64,000 nt of DNA from Myxococcus flavus (GCF_050038885.1 NZ_CP143624.1:5642001-5706000), one strand, 5' to 3'; numbered from the stretch's first letter, positions 1 to 9,162 are shown. Program-made: numbers and translations. The notes: generated from the letters alone by a model not told the origin.

Positions 1-106
1 GATGCGCCGGCGAAGGCAATGTTCGCGCCAAGGCTTGCGGAAGAACGGCTCCAGTCATTTCAACTCCTTGCGGTGATGCCAGTCTCCGGGTGCCAGGGGA
101 ATCCCG

Positions 107-1740
107 TGTCAATGACACGTCAGTGACGGAGGCTGATGTGTCCGCCCACTTTGCGCTGGGCGTGGTGAGAATCCTGAGGGCGGTCAGGCCGTGCTCGCCC
201 GCCGCGCTCAAGACCAGGCGGACGCGTTCCCTCTCTGCCAACGTGAGTGAGTCAGCCCGTATCCGGCAGTTTAGTGTGCAGGGCGACCCAGGCAGGGACG
301 ATGAATCCGGTGGAAGAGGCTCGGGTCCGGGAGACCGAGGTGGAGGAGAAGGCCAGGCGACGAGGCTTCACTGCGGAGTACAAGCTGCGAGTGCTGGCGG
401 AGGCAGACCGCTGCACGCACCCCGGAGAGGTCGGGGCGCTGCTGCGCCGCGAAGGGTTGTACTCATCGCTGCTGAGCGCGTGGCGGCGCCAGCGCGATGC
501 GAGAGAGCTGTCGGCCCGCAGTCCGAAGAAGCGCGGCCCGCCGGCGAAGGTGCCCGATGCGAGCACCCGGCGCGTTGCTGAGCTGGAGAAGCAGCTGGCC
601 CAGGCCCAGGTGCGGCTCAAGCGCGCCGAGGCCCTGCTGGACCTCCAAAAAAGTTTCGGAAATCCTGGGCGTGGAGCTGCCCAAGCCCGACGAGGAGCCC
701 TGATGCGCGTGGCTCTGGAAGCGGTGAGCGAGCTGGGAGCGGCGCCGGTGTGCCAGGCGCTGGGCGTGCCGCGCGCTACCTTCTACCGACGAGCACGGCC
801 CAAGCACGGACCGGTGCGCAGAAGCCGCTCACCGCGGGCGCTGGCCCCCGAGCAGCGGGCCGAGGTGCTCGCGGCGCTGCATGAGCCGAGATTCCAGGAT
901 CCAGCGCCAGCGGAAGTCTACGCGCAGCTGCTCGATGAGGGGCGCTACCTGTGCTCCGAGCGCACCATGTACCGGGTGCTGGCCGAGAACCACGAGGTGC
1001 GCGAGCGCCGCAATCAGCTGCGCCACCCCAGTCACCCGGTGCCCCAACTGCACGCGACGAAGCCCAACGAGCTCTGGAGCTGGGACATCACGAAGCTGCA
1101 CGGCCCGGCGAAGTGGACGTACTTCTACCTCTACGTCGTCTTGGACGTCTTCAGCCGCTATGTCGTCGGGTGGATGGTGGCACACCGCGAGTCGGCCACC
1201 CTGGCCCAGAAGCTGCTGGCGCTAACGTGCGAGCGCCAGGGCGTGGCACCCGGCCAGCTGACGATTCACGCCGACCGAGGCTCCTCGATGACCTCCAAGC
1301 CGGTGGCCCTGCTGATGGCGGACCTGGGCGTGACGAAGACGCACTCCCGGCCTCATGTCTCCAACGACAACCCCTTCAGCGAGGCCCACTTCAAGACGAT
1401 GAAGTACCGGCCGGACTTCCCCCAGCGCTTCGGCTGCCTCCAAGGCGCCCGTGGCTTCTGCGGCGACTTCTTCGGCTGGTACAACGAGGAGCATCACCAC
1501 GCCGCCCTTGGACTGCTGACGCCCCACGACGTGCACCACGGCCTGGCTGATGCGCGTCTCGAGGCCCGAGCCCCCGTGCTCGCTGCGGCCTACGCCGCTC
1601 ATCCCGAGCGCTTCCCGCGCGGCGCACCCAAGCCGCGGGGGGTGCCGAACGCCGTCTGGATTAACGACCCCGCGCGGCTCTCTACCGCTCAGGAGGCTGC
1701 GCAGTAATTTCACGAACTCGCTGTCTCATCCGCGTTGACA
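107..1740 (+). mobile_element. IS3-family insertion sequence
   Basis: The element is defined by an IS3-type OrfAB transposase and by short inverted ends: TGTCAA begins at 107 and its complement TTGACA ends at 1740. Only the first six bases match perfectly and I see no clear target duplication outside them, so the outer limits are provisional. It is the leftmost member of a run of insertion sequences reaching about 8.2 kb. Confidence 0.6.
301..1707 (+). CDS. IS3-family transposase, OrfA and OrfB in one frame
   Basis: This DDE transposase cuts and joins the IS3 element. The first ~115 residues are OrfA-like: a helix-turn-helix region, then a heptad-rich segment ending LLDLQK. OrfB starts at an ATG at 703 and carries the catalytic residues in WDITKL, HADRGSS and the glutamate of NPFSEAHF. 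In IS3 elements OrfA and OrfB normally lie in different frames joined by -1 slippage. Here a run of six A at 647-652 leaves them fused in frame. The usual OrfA tail (KKVSEILGVELPKPDEEP) is still readable one frame over and stops at 701-703, overlapping the OrfB ATG. The run has therefore probably gained or lost bases, or is read by slippage. The 301 ATG starts the conserved OrfA portion; the open frame extends further upstream. Confidence 0.85.
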   Translation: MNPVEEARVRETEVEEKARRRGFTAEYKLRVLAEADRCTHPGEVGALLRREGLYSSLLSAWRRQRDARELSARSPKKRGPPAKVPDASTRRVAELEKQLAQAQVRLKRAEALLDLQKSFGNPGRGAAQARRGALMRVALEAVSELGAAPVCQALGVPRATFYRRARPKHGPVRRSRSPRALAPEQRAEVLAALHEPRFQDPAPAEVYAQLLDEGRYLCSERTMYRVLAENHEVRERRNQLRHPSHPVPQLHATKPNELWSWDITKLHGPAKWTYFYLYVVLDVFSRYVVGWMVAHRESATLAQKLLALTCERQGVAPGQLTIHADRGSSMTSKPVALLMADLGVTKTHSRPHVSNDNPFSEAHFKTMKYRPDFPQRFGCLQGARGFCGDFFGWYNEEHHHAALGLLTPHDVHHGLADARLEARAPVLAAAYAAHPERFPRGAPKPRGVPNAVWINDPARLSTAQEAAQ

Positions 1741-1993
1741 GGTTCCGAGGCGCCTGGCGAGGGGCGGCCCTTCGTGCGTCGTCGATTGGTTGAACGAATC
1801 ACCCATGAGCATGAAGTATTCGGTCTGCATGGCTGCACGTGGTCCGTGTGGCTCGTCGAATCCATTGAGATTGTCAGCGCGACGTGCGCCAGGTGCGTAT
1901 TCCGGCGATGGTGAGCACCCGTTCCGGCTCAAGCCGAGCAGCCGTTCCGGCCATGGCGAGCAGTCGGAGCGTCAGCGACGCTGGGACGTCCCA

Positions 1994-2752
1994 TCACTTC
2001 GCTTGCTTGCGCCCCTTCGTCAAATTCGCGTCCGCCTTGCGGATGGACTCGCCTGCCAGGCGCAGGCGGTGAGCGTTGTGGACCAGCCGGTCGAGGATGG
2101 CGTCGGCCAGCGTCGCGTCACCGATGACCGCGTGCCAGTCCTTCGGTTCGAGCTGGGAAGTCACCACCGTCGAGGACTGCTGGTAGCGGTCCTCCAAGAC
2201 TTCGAGCAGTTCCTTGCGCTCGGCGGCGCCGAGCGGCTCCAGGCCGAAGTCATCGAGGATGAGCACCTGCGCCTTGGCCAGCCGCTTGAGCGCATGCGGA
2301 TGCGTACCGTCAGCGCGAGCCTGGGCCAGTTCGTCGAAGAGGCGGGAGGCGCGCCGGTACACGACGCTGTAGCCGTCGCGGCACGCCTTCTGCCCCAGGG
2401 CGCACGCCAGGAAGCTCTTGCCCACGCCGGTGGGCCCGGTCAGCAGCACATTCTGCTTGTCGGCCACCCACTTCGAGGTGGACAGCTCCAGCACCTGGGG
2501 CTTCGTCAGGCCGCGGGCGTGGGCGTAGTCGATGTCCTCCAGGCATGCCTGCTGGCGCAGCTTCGCGTGCTGCAGGCGCGCAGTGAGCTTCTTGTTCTCC
2601 CGGTACATCCACTCCGCGTCCGCCAACAGGCCCACCAGGTCCGTGGCACTCAGCGTCTTATCGGCCGGCCTCTCCACCCAGCTACGCAGGTAGTTGGCCA
2701 TGCCGTGCAGCTTCATCGCGTCGAGCTTCTCCAGCGTCTGGTCCACCAGCAT
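1994..2752 (-). CDS. istB: IS21 helper ATPase IstB
   Basis: IstB is the AAA+ ATPase that assists the IstA transposase in target selection. The protein starts MLVDQTLEKL, as usual for the family, at an ATG preceded by GGAGAGGAAG; the open frame runs further upstream but those residues are not IstB-like. Visible motifs are the Walker A GPTGVGKS and the Walker B LILDDFGLEPL, with the closing region typical of the family. Length (252 residues) is normal. It follows istA with a 136-nt gap rather than the usual overlap. Confidence 0.93.
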   Translation of the reverse strand: MLVDQTLEKLDAMKLHGMANYLRSWVERPADKTLSATDLVGLLADAEWMYRENKKLTARLQHAKLRQQACLEDIDYAHARGLTKPQVLELSTSKWVADKQNVLLTGPTGVGKSFLACALGQKACRDGYSVVYRRASRLFDELAQARADGTHPHALKRLAKAQVLILDDFGLEPLGAAERKELLEVLEDRYQQSSTVVTSQLEPKDWHAVIGDATLADAILDRLVHNAHRLRLAGESIRKADANLTKGRKQAK

Positions 2753-2888
2753 TTCTTCCTCTCCGTCGGTCTCGGTGTCCGGCCGGAGCGCGCCCAAGAG
2801 GGCGCGCGCAGGCCACCGCCGATGCTGGGAGACTCGAGCCAGCATCGACGGGCCATGTCCGCGCACGGCCTTCAAGCCGTGCGTGCAG

Positions 2889-4433
2889 TCAGTGGTAGTA
2901 GTGGGCGCCGCGCACGTTCTCGTGCTCGGGCAGCGGGCCCTTGTCGGCCGTCTTCTCGTCGGCGTCCTCGAGGTGGTGCTGGAGGATGGCGACGATGGAC
3001 TTGTAGCTGACGGCGCGGTGGCGAAGTGCCCGGGCGCACGCCTTCTCCACGCGGGCCTTGCCGTACTTCTTCTCGTCGGCCAGGCGCAGCACGCCCAGCG
3101 CCGAGCGGAAGCCCTGCTGTGGGTGGGGCCGCTTCGTCATGAGCTCCTCCACCAGCTTCGCGCACGAGGGGCCCACGCCTTCGGCCCAGCGGATGAGGCG
3201 CGAGGGCGTCCACTCGGCATGCTGCCGGTGGGAGGCGGGCATGTGCTCGGGCTGCGTGGTGAAGCGCCCCTTCTCCAGGCTGCGCACGTGACTGGCCACG
3301 CGACGTCCGGCGAGGAAGACCTCGACGCACGACTCCGTGTGGCGCATCTCCACCGGCTTGCCGACCAGCGTGTACGGCACGCTGTACCAGTGGCCGTCCA
3401 GCTCGACGTGGTAGTCGATGTTCACCCGCGCCTTCTTCCAGAAGGCCAGCTGGTAGGACCGCGCCGGTAGGGGCTTGAGCGTGGCGCGCTCCACCTGCTC
3501 GAAGAGCTCGCGGCGACTGATGCCCAGCTTGCGCAGGGGCCGCGCGTTGAGCTTCTCCAAGAGGGGCCGGACGGCCTCGTGCACCTCAGCCAGCGAGGTG
3601 AAGCGTCGGTGGCGCAGGGCCGCCAGAATCCACCGCTCGGCCAGCAGCACCGCCGCCTCCACCTTGGCCTTGTCCCGAGGCTTTCGCGGGCGCGCGGGCA
3701 CAATCGCGAAGCCGTAGTGCCGGGCCAGGTCCGCGTACGTGGGATTGAGGTCCGGCTCGTACCGGTGCGCCCGGGTGACGCCAGCCTTGAGGTTGTCGGG
3801 CACCACCAGCTGGCTGACGCCTCCGAAGAACTCGAAGGCCCTCACGTGGCAGCCCACCCACGTGGCCACGTCCTCGCTGAAGACCGGCTCCACGTAGGTG
3901 AGGTTGCTGGCACCCAGCACCGCCACGAAGAGCTTCGCCACGCGCTCCTCCCCGGTGACGGCGTCCCTCACCGCCACCCCATCGCCGCTGAAGTCCACGA
4001 GGCACTTCTCTCCGGCGCGGTGCTCCTGGCGCAGGGTGACGCTGGCAGTGGCCAGCCACCGTCCATACCTCTCGCAGAAGCGGCTGTACTGGTAGCCGCC
4101 CGGGTGCGCCTGCAGGTACTCCTGCCAGAGCAGCTGCTTGGTGACGCCCTTCTTCTTCAGCTCCGCGTGCACGTGCGCCCAGTCCGGTTCCGGCCGCTCC
4201 GCCAGCGCCTTCGCGTCCTCGGGGAACAGCAGCGCCGTCAGCGCCTCGTCATCGTCCAGCTCCGGAGGCAGCGGCCACGTCAGCTTCGCGGCCCGAGCCC
4301 GCCCCAGGTAGTCGCACACCGTGCCGTTGCCGATGCCCAGGCTGGTAGCAATCGACCGCGTCGTCAGCTTCGCCTCGTACCTCAACCGGAACAACTCTCT
4401 GAGCTTCCGCATGGACAGCCTCTGTGCCGCCAT
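2889..4433 (-). CDS. istA: IS21 transposase IstA
   Basis: This is the DDE/RNase H-fold transposase of the IS21 element, 514 residues. An N-terminal helix-turn-helix (residues ~15-55) precedes the catalytic core, where VDFSGDG, VPDNLKAG and KAKVEA supply the two aspartates and the glutamate. The ATG at 4433 has GGAGG five bases upstream and is preferred to the upstream TTG. The protein appears intact. Confidence 0.93.
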   Translation of the reverse strand: MAAQRLSMRKLRELFRLRYEAKLTTRSIATSLGIGNGTVCDYLGRARAAKLTWPLPPELDDDEALTALLFPEDAKALAERPEPDWAHVHAELKKKGVTKQLLWQEYLQAHPGGYQYSRFCERYGRWLATASVTLRQEHRAGEKCLVDFSGDGVAVRDAVTGEERVAKLFVAVLGASNLTYVEPVFSEDVATWVGCHVRAFEFFGGVSQLVVPDNLKAGVTRAHRYEPDLNPTYADLARHYGFAIVPARPRKPRDKAKVEAAVLLAERWILAALRHRRFTSLAEVHEAVRPLLEKLNARPLRKLGISRRELFEQVERATLKPLPARSYQLAFWKKARVNIDYHVELDGHWYSVPYTLVGKPVEMRHTESCVEVFLAGRRVASHVRSLEKGRFTTQPEHMPASHRQHAEWTPSRLIRWAEGVGPSCAKLVEELMTKRPHPQQGFRSALGVLRLADEKKYGKARVEKACARALRHRAVSYKSIVAILQHHLEDADEKTADKGPLPEHENVRGAHYYH

Positions 4434-4526
4434 CTCCACCTCCAAAAGGGAGGGCGGAGTGGCCCGCTGCTGCCCAGCGCCGTCAACGCTCCTGTCCGCC
4501 TCGCACCCCGCTCACCTCGGGTGCTC

Positions 4527-4638
4527 GGCATCACCGGAACCGGTGCTCGCCTTGCCCGGAATGCCTGCTCGGCATCCCCGGAATCGCTGCTCGGCATGCC
4601 CGGAACGGCTGCTCACCTTGGTCCGGAATCGCTGCTCG
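4527..4638 (+). repeat. IS21 terminal ~22-bp repeat array
   Basis: Five imperfect tandem units of about 22 bp, each with GCTCGGCAT or a variant followed by CCGGAA, lie upstream of istA. The array is cut after GCTGCTCG by the IS66 insertion and resumes at 7042 with two further units. A shorter array in the opposite orientation lies near 1904-1965. In IS21 such repeats are transposase-binding sites. Confidence 0.8.
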
Positions 4639-4721
4639 GTAACCGTCCGGCCAGTGACGTGGCGCGAGGGGTTGCGGGCGGACGCGGACCGTGTTCGGCG
4701 GCGCCGCGATGAGCGGGCTGT

Positions 4722-6242
4722 TCAGGCGTGGGACTGGACGAGTGAGTCGGGCGGGTCGGCGGCGCGTCGCCGTTTCCACTCGTGGGGCAGCAGCTCACTG
4801 ATGCGCGAGTTGGGGTGCGACTGCACGCGGAGCAAGACGTCCGCGAGGTACGCCTCGGGGTTGACGCCATTGGCCTCGCAGGTGGCCACCAGCGCGTAGA
4901 GGCCCGCGAGGTTTTCGCCCGCGGTTTCGTGGCCGACAAAAAGAAAGTTCTTACGGCCCAGGGCCGCCTTTCTTAGCGCCGCCTCCGAGCGGTTGTTGTC
5001 GAGGGGCAGGCGCTCATTCTCGATGAAGCGGGTGAGGGCCTCCCACTGCTTCAGCGCGTAGGAAATGGCTTGGCCCAGTGGACTCTTGGGCGGGTGACGC
5101 GGCGCCTGGACTTCGAGCCAGGTGCGCAGCCTGGCGAGGACGGGGGCGCTGTGTAACTGGCGCAGTTCGCGATGGGCCGCGGTGCGCACCACGTCAGCCT
5201 CACGCACCTGGGCTTCCACCCGGTAGAGCTCGAGGATGAAGTCCAGGGCCTCACGCGCCTCGGGGGCGGTGGCCAGCGCGTCGAAGAAGCGGCGACGCAC
5301 GTGGGCCCAGCACCCGACACGGACTCGGCCCTGGGGCAGCGTTACCGCGTTGTAGCCGGTGTATGCGTCCACCACGAGGGCGCCCGCGGTGCCGCCCAGG
5401 ACTTCCTTCGGCGTCTTGCTGGCGCGCCCCATGCTGAAGCGGTAGCCGATGAGCCACTGGCCTTCCTCATTCTGGGTGAGGAAAGTCCAGAGGTAGCCCA
5501 GCCGCGTCTTCTTCACGTCCAGCACGCGCAGCGGCGTCTCGTCCGCCCACACCACGTCCGCGGACGCAATGCATTGCAAGAGGTGCTGGGAGAGAGGCAG
5601 CAGCACCGAGGCGGCCTGGTGGAAGAGGTCCGTCAGGGTGCTGCGGCTCATGGGTACGCCGCTTCTCTCGACTCTTTGGGCCAGCCGGTGCAGCGGCATG
5701 GCATCGGCGCACTTCGACGTCACCACGTGCGCCAGGAAGCCGGGGCCGTACTCGCCCCTGTCCACCACCCGGGCCGGAGGCGGCGCGGTGACGACGCCCC
5801 GGCCGCACGTGCACGCCAGCACCTCCTGCACGTGCACCTGCTTCTCGAAACGCGCGGGCACATACTCGTACAGCACCGAGGCACGCCCCTTGCCCAGCGG
5901 CTTCAGGTCCTCGCCGCCGCAAGCAGGGCAGTGGCGCTCCTCGGCTGGCACCGCGTGACGAATCTCCCGCGCAGGCGCCTGCTCGGCTTTCCGGGCCGCC
6001 CTCTCCTGGCGCTTCTTCATCGCGGCCTCGGCCCGCGCCGCCGTCGAGTCCGCGTCCCCTCGCAGCTCAGCGGCTACCGTGGGCAATTTCTCCGCCCTGC
6101 GGCCGAAGACGTGGCGCTGCAGGGCCGCTAGCTGCCCCTTGAGCGCGTCTACCTCTCCGCCGATGCGGCTCACCTCGGCCTTGAGCTCCTCGGCTTCCTC
6201 GCGCCAGGGGCAGAAGTGGTCTTGAGGGAGCTCGCGCGGCAC
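4722..6242 (-). CDS. tnpC: IS66 transposase TnpC
   Basis: This is the 506-residue DDE transposase of IS66. It has an N-terminal coiled coil (residues ~12-50), a zinc-binding segment (CPACGGED and CTCGRG, ~110-160) and the catalytic core with VWADETPL, VVDAYTGYN and LDNNRSEAALR. The C-terminal ~95 residues are repeated almost exactly, in inverted orientation, in the IS66 remnant at 7092-7371. No truncation is seen. Confidence 0.95.
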   Translation of the reverse strand: MPRELPQDHFCPWREEAEELKAEVSRIGGEVDALKGQLAALQRHVFGRRAEKLPTVAAELRGDADSTAARAEAAMKKRQERAARKAEQAPAREIRHAVPAEERHCPACGGEDLKPLGKGRASVLYEYVPARFEKQVHVQEVLACTCGRGVVTAPPPARVVDRGEYGPGFLAHVVTSKCADAMPLHRLAQRVERSGVPMSRSTLTDLFHQAASVLLPLSQHLLQCIASADVVWADETPLRVLDVKKTRLGYLWTFLTQNEEGQWLIGYRFSMGRASKTPKEVLGGTAGALVVDAYTGYNAVTLPQGRVRVGCWAHVRRRFFDALATAPEAREALDFILELYRVEAQVREADVVRTAAHRELRQLHSAPVLARLRTWLEVQAPRHPPKSPLGQAISYALKQWEALTRFIENERLPLDNNRSEAALRKAALGRKNFLFVGHETAGENLAGLYALVATCEANGVNPEAYLADVLLRVQSHPNSRISELLPHEWKRRRAADPPDSLVQSHA

Positions 6243-6288
6243 GCAGCCTCAACACGCTGCCGCCGCGCTGCGTCCCGAGCCGGGCCCG

Positions 6289-6654
6289 TCAGGTGCCCGT
6301 GCGCCCGGGAGGCGTCCAGGCGGGCTGGCGCCGCACCTGGGCCACGTCAATGCCGTCCAGCAGCATGGCCAACTGCGTGGCGTCCAGGTGCACCACCTGA
6401 GCGCCCGCGTCCACTGGCGGCAGCCGGAAGCGCCCCGTCTCCAACCGCTTGTACAGCAGCACGAAGCCGCCCCGGCTCCACGTCAGCACTTTGACTCTGT
6501 CGCCCTTGCGCGAGACGAAGGCGAAGAGGTGCCCTGAGTAGACGTCCTCGCCCCACTCAGCGCGCACCAGCGCCATGAGGCCGTCTATCGACTTGCGCAT
6601 GTCCACTGGCGCCGTGGCCAGCACTACGCGCACCGAGGCTGGGAGGGCGAACAC
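6289..6654 (-). CDS. tnpB: IS66 accessory protein TnpB
   Basis: This is the small IS66 Orf2-family protein required with TnpA and TnpC for transposition. The 121 residues include the family segments VDMRKSIDGLMALV, GHLFAFVSRKGDRVK and RGGFVLLYKRLETGRF. It lies between tnpA and tnpC, separated from tnpA by three bases, consistent with a single transcript. Confidence 0.95.
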   Translation of the reverse strand: MFALPASVRVVLATAPVDMRKSIDGLMALVRAEWGEDVYSGHLFAFVSRKGDRVKVLTWSRGGFVLLYKRLETGRFRLPPVDAGAQVVHLDATQLAMLLDGIDVAQVRRQPAWTPPGRTGT

Positions 6655-6657
6655 GCC

Positions 6658-7008
6658 TCACCGCCCCAGCGCAGTGACGAGCCGGGCCACGTAGTCGACG
6701 TCGGTGCCCGAGGCGAATCGCAGGCGCGCTCCGCTGGCCAGCGCCACCTCGAGCAGCGCCGTGCGCGGCTGTGCCACGCCAGCTACCTCCACCGGCAGCA
6801 GGCGCACCGGCTCCGTCTTCTTAGCCAGCTGGCGCCTCCGCCGGTACACCCACGACTGAAGCGTGCTCAGCCGCAGCCCTCGCTGCGACGCGAACTCCTG
6901 CTGCGTCAGCCCGCTCGCCTCGAAGGCTTCAGCGACCCGGAACCACTCCTGCTTCTCCACCGGCTTCGACATGCACGCCAGCGTCCACGGCGCCGACTCC
7001 TCACTCAA
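6658..7008 (-). CDS. tnpA: IS66 protein TnpA
   Basis: This is the first gene of the IS66 operon, a 116-residue protein with a helix-turn-helix region (WFRVAEAFEASGLTQQEFA, then LSTLQSWVYRRRRQL) and a C-terminal segment including LASGARLRF. It probably binds the element ends. Translation could begin at the GTG at 7008 or at ATG 6972 (MSKPVEKQEW); the latter matches the conserved start better. Confidence 0.88.
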   Translation of the reverse strand: MSEESAPWTLACMSKPVEKQEWFRVAEAFEASGLTQQEFASQRGLRLSTLQSWVYRRRRQLAKKTEPVRLLPVEVAGVAQPRTALLEVALASGARLRFASGTDVDYVARLVTALGR

Positions 7009-7091
7009 CGTCCCTCACCACGTCGTTGGCCGGACGCTTACGCTGCTCGGCTTGGCCCGGAATCGGTGCTCGGCATGCCCCGGAACACGCA

Positions 7092-7454
7092 CCTCGACAA
7101 CAACCGCTCGGAGGCGGCACTGAGGAAAGCGGCCCTGGGCCGTAAAAACTTTCTTTTTGTCGGCCACGAAGCCGCGGGCGAAAACCTCGCGGGCCTCTAC
7201 GCGCTGGTGGCCACCTGCGAGGCCAATGGCGTCAACCCCGAGGCGTACCTCGCGGACGTCTTGCTCCGCGTGCAGTCGCACCCCAACTCGCGCATCGGTG
7301 AGCTGCTGCCCCACGAGTGGAAACGGCGACGCGCCGCCGACCCGCCCGAGCCCCTCCAGTCCAGTCCCTGAATACCTCGCTCATCGCGGCGCTCGCCGAA
7401 CACGGTCCTCGTCCGTCGTCAAACCTCCCGGCACGACGTCTACCGGACGGTTAC
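7092..7454 (+). pseudogene. IS66 remnant: 3' end of tnpC plus terminal repeat
   Basis: Starting exactly at the IS21 end, the plus strand encodes the last ~93 residues of an IS66 TnpC (LDNNRSEAALRK to HEWKRRRAADPP), nearly identical to the intact copy at 4722. The right terminal repeat follows, ending CGGACGGTTAC at 7454. The 5' part of this element is missing. With the intact copy it forms a ~270-bp inverted repeat, a likely site for recombination. Confidence 0.9.
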
Positions 7455-7934
7455 GTTGGGGTTGCGGATGATATGCTGGCGGACTTGGGCAGAAAGAGTA
7501 CCTTCCGCTTGGCCGAAGATTCCTCCGAAAACTGTCTCACGCTCCCAGAGGCGCTGGACCAGATCGAGAAATGGGCTCGCCCTGAGATATAAACCTGCCC
7601 CCTCAAGTGCTTTTGCCAGTTGGTATCGTGTGCGTTTGGAGATCGTGATGGTTGGTGTCGCGACCCAGCAAAGCTCTTCCAATTCGAACCAGTCCACCGT
7701 GACGAAGGTTCTGGCATGCAGCCTTAGAAAATTCCCGGCGATTGGGGCTAGGTCGCGGTCGGTCACGAGTGCGAACCGACTCTCAATGTATTCTGCCTTC
7801 GTGAGTTTGGGGTCGTCGAATGCGGGAGGGATTCCGAGCGCGTCAAGCATGGCTGGCAGGGCGTGCCTAGCTTGAGGCTTGATTCCAGTCAGAATTGCTG
7901 AGTGGAGGGCATTGCGCAGCGCATCAAGAGTCAC
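7440..7934 (-). pseudogene. AbiJ-like abortive-infection gene truncated by IS66 end
   Basis: The 164-residue open frame resembles the N-terminal domain of AbiJ-type abortive-infection proteins. It includes the segment FELEELCWVATPTI followed by ISKRTRYQLAKALEG and a hydrophobic FLDLVQRLW segment. The last few residues (NVTVR and stop) are read from the terminal repeat of the IS66 remnant, so the original C-terminal effector domain is gone. The assignment rests on the SKRTR...ALEG pattern and is moderate. The start ATG at 7934 is plausible but lacks a strong ribosome-binding site. Confidence 0.55.
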
Positions 7935-8016
7935 ATGGGGAAGTTTGCCACGAGTGGAAGGAGCGAATCTAGCCGGTTGCTGAGAAAGTCCATGGGGGTA
8001 GAGATCGACACTCCCC

Positions 8017-8208
8017 TTGGCTTCCTGGGAAGAAAAGACGCATGACGGGCGCGAGCTGCGCAGGTACCGACGACGCTGGAAGGTGGAGCGACTCTTCGCT
8101 TGGCTTCAGAACTTCCGTCGCCTCGTGACGCGCTACGAGGTGAAGGTGGAGAGCTTCCTCGGCTTCCTCCACCTCGGGTGCATCCTCATCCTCTTGAGGC
8201 AATTCTGA
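8017..8208 (+). pseudogene. IS5-family transposase C-terminal remnant
   Basis: The frame reads RRYRRRWKVERLFAWLQNF followed by RRLVTRYE and ends FLGFLHLGCILILLRQF. This is the conserved C-terminal block of IS5-type DDE transposases with the catalytic glutamate in VERLFAW. Nothing of the N-terminal two thirds is present. Confidence 0.85.
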
Positions 8209-8265
8209 GATCACCTCTAGTCTCCGACGCAGATGCGTTCTGATATTAAGGCTATAGCAACGGCA

Positions 8266-9162
8266 CTACCTTCGAAGTCCTTGCAGATGAGTCACAACTT
8301 TTCCCATGTCGTCCAGTCGCTCGTCTGGTTCGTCCTGCAATAGATCGAGAACCAAGCTATGTAAGGCACCGCCGAAGGGGTCTCGCCTTTTCGAAGGAAT
8401 ACCTGCGGAGACATCTCCCGTCGCAACGAACCAAAGGAGCTTTCCGAATTGAAACATGTCGGAGCGATGATCTACCAAGCGCGTCTTGTCCCGCGCATAT
8501 GCAAGCAATTCGGGTGACGAGAAGTTGGCGGGACCCACAAACTCTGTAATCTGTGTGAATTTATCCAAGGGTCGCCCGGCGACATTCTCACCCACGCGCT
8601 TGGCGATTCCAAAGTCAATCATCATGGCGCCTTTTCCGTGCGCCTTCCGCACAAAATTCTCCGGCTTAATGTCCCGATGAATGAAGCCGGCCTCGTGCAG
8701 GTGGCTAATTGCGCCCGCCATCTCTAGTGCAACGTCGCAGAATTCATTTCCCTGAATCACCCCGAGCTTATGAATGACTTCTCGAAAATTATTCCCACCC
8801 ATGGACATTCCCATCCATGGCACAGGAACAGTGTGCCCCTTCTTGTCAGTGAACTCCAAATCCCCTTGGCCAAAAAACTCAGCAATATTTTTCTGGCCAC
8901 CAACCTCATCAAGTATTCTCACCTCATTTCTGAACCTATCTACCCGCGCAGCGTCAAGCTGCCTCAGAAACTTAACGGCGCAGGTTCCGGCAAGAACATT
9001 CTTCGCTGTGTATCTGGTTGCGTCGAACACAATGCCGTTCCCCCCTTTCCATGTGGATGTTCCAAGCTGGAAGGTGGTGCTGTTTGTTGCGATGACCTTC
9101 TGGGGAAGAGTCATCGTCACTGGCGGTTTGTTCTTCTCCAGCTTGAGTTCGATGTATCCCAC
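8266..9162 (-). CDS. Serine/threonine protein kinase
   Basis: This 298-residue cytoplasmic Hanks-type kinase has all core motifs: a glycine loop GGNGIVF (~40-46), the ATP lysine in CAVKFL (K64), the alphaC glutamate (E80), HRDIKPENF (162-170), DFG (183-185) and SPELL as the activation-segment end. There is no transmembrane segment or sensor domain, so the whole protein is essentially the catalytic fold with a ~30-residue N-terminal extension. Its base composition looks clearly less GC-rich than that of its neighbours, suggesting recent acquisition. It is single-gene and lies beside broken defence and transposase genes; its substrate is unknown. Confidence 0.9.
   Translation of the reverse strand: MGYIELKLEKNKPPVTMTLPQKVIATNSTTFQLGTSTWKGGNGIVFDATRYTAKNVLAGTCAVKFLRQLDAARVDRFRNEVRILDEVGGQKNIAEFFGQGDLEFTDKKGHTVPVPWMGMSMGGNNFREVIHKLGVIQGNEFCDVALEMAGAISHLHEAGFIHRDIKPENFVRKAHGKGAMMIDFGIAKRVGENVAGRPLDKFTQITEFVGPANFSSPELLAYARDKTRLVDHRSDMFQFGKLLWFVATGDVSAGIPSKRRDPFGGALHSLVLDLLQDEPDERLDDMGKVVTHLQGLRR

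Larger units (their letters stand above)
4639..7041 (-). mobile_element. IS66-family element with 8-bp target duplication
   Basis: The ends are GTAACCGTCCGGCCA at 4639 and the complement of GTAAGCGTCCGGCCA ending at 7041. The 8 bp GCTGCTCG flanks the element exactly (4631-4638 and 7042-7049), which is the IS66 target-duplication length. Inside are tnpA, tnpB and tnpC, all on the minus strand and apparently intact, so this looks like a recent and possibly active insertion into the IS21 end repeats. Confidence 0.95.
1894..7091 (-). mobile_element. IS21-family element interrupted by IS66
   Basis: The ends are inverted: TGCGTATTCCGG starts at 1894 and, on the other strand, TGCGTGTTCCGG starts at 7091. 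Each end is followed by several copies of a ~22-bp repeat containing GCTCGG and CCGGAA, the multiple-repeat ends typical of IS21. The element carries istA and istB on the minus strand. An IS66 element (4639-7041) lies inside its upstream repeat array. No target duplication is visible at the outer ends. The right end abuts an old IS66 fragment while no matching half is found on the left, so the junction has been rearranged since insertion. Confidence 0.8.

Noticed and set aside
4527..4638. Possible CRISPR array in the ~22-bp repeats
   Set aside because: Units are contiguous without unique spacers and match IS21 end repeats; no cas genes.
1894..7091. Target duplication around the first IS21
   Set aside because: The flanks (CCAGG and CCTCG) do not match.
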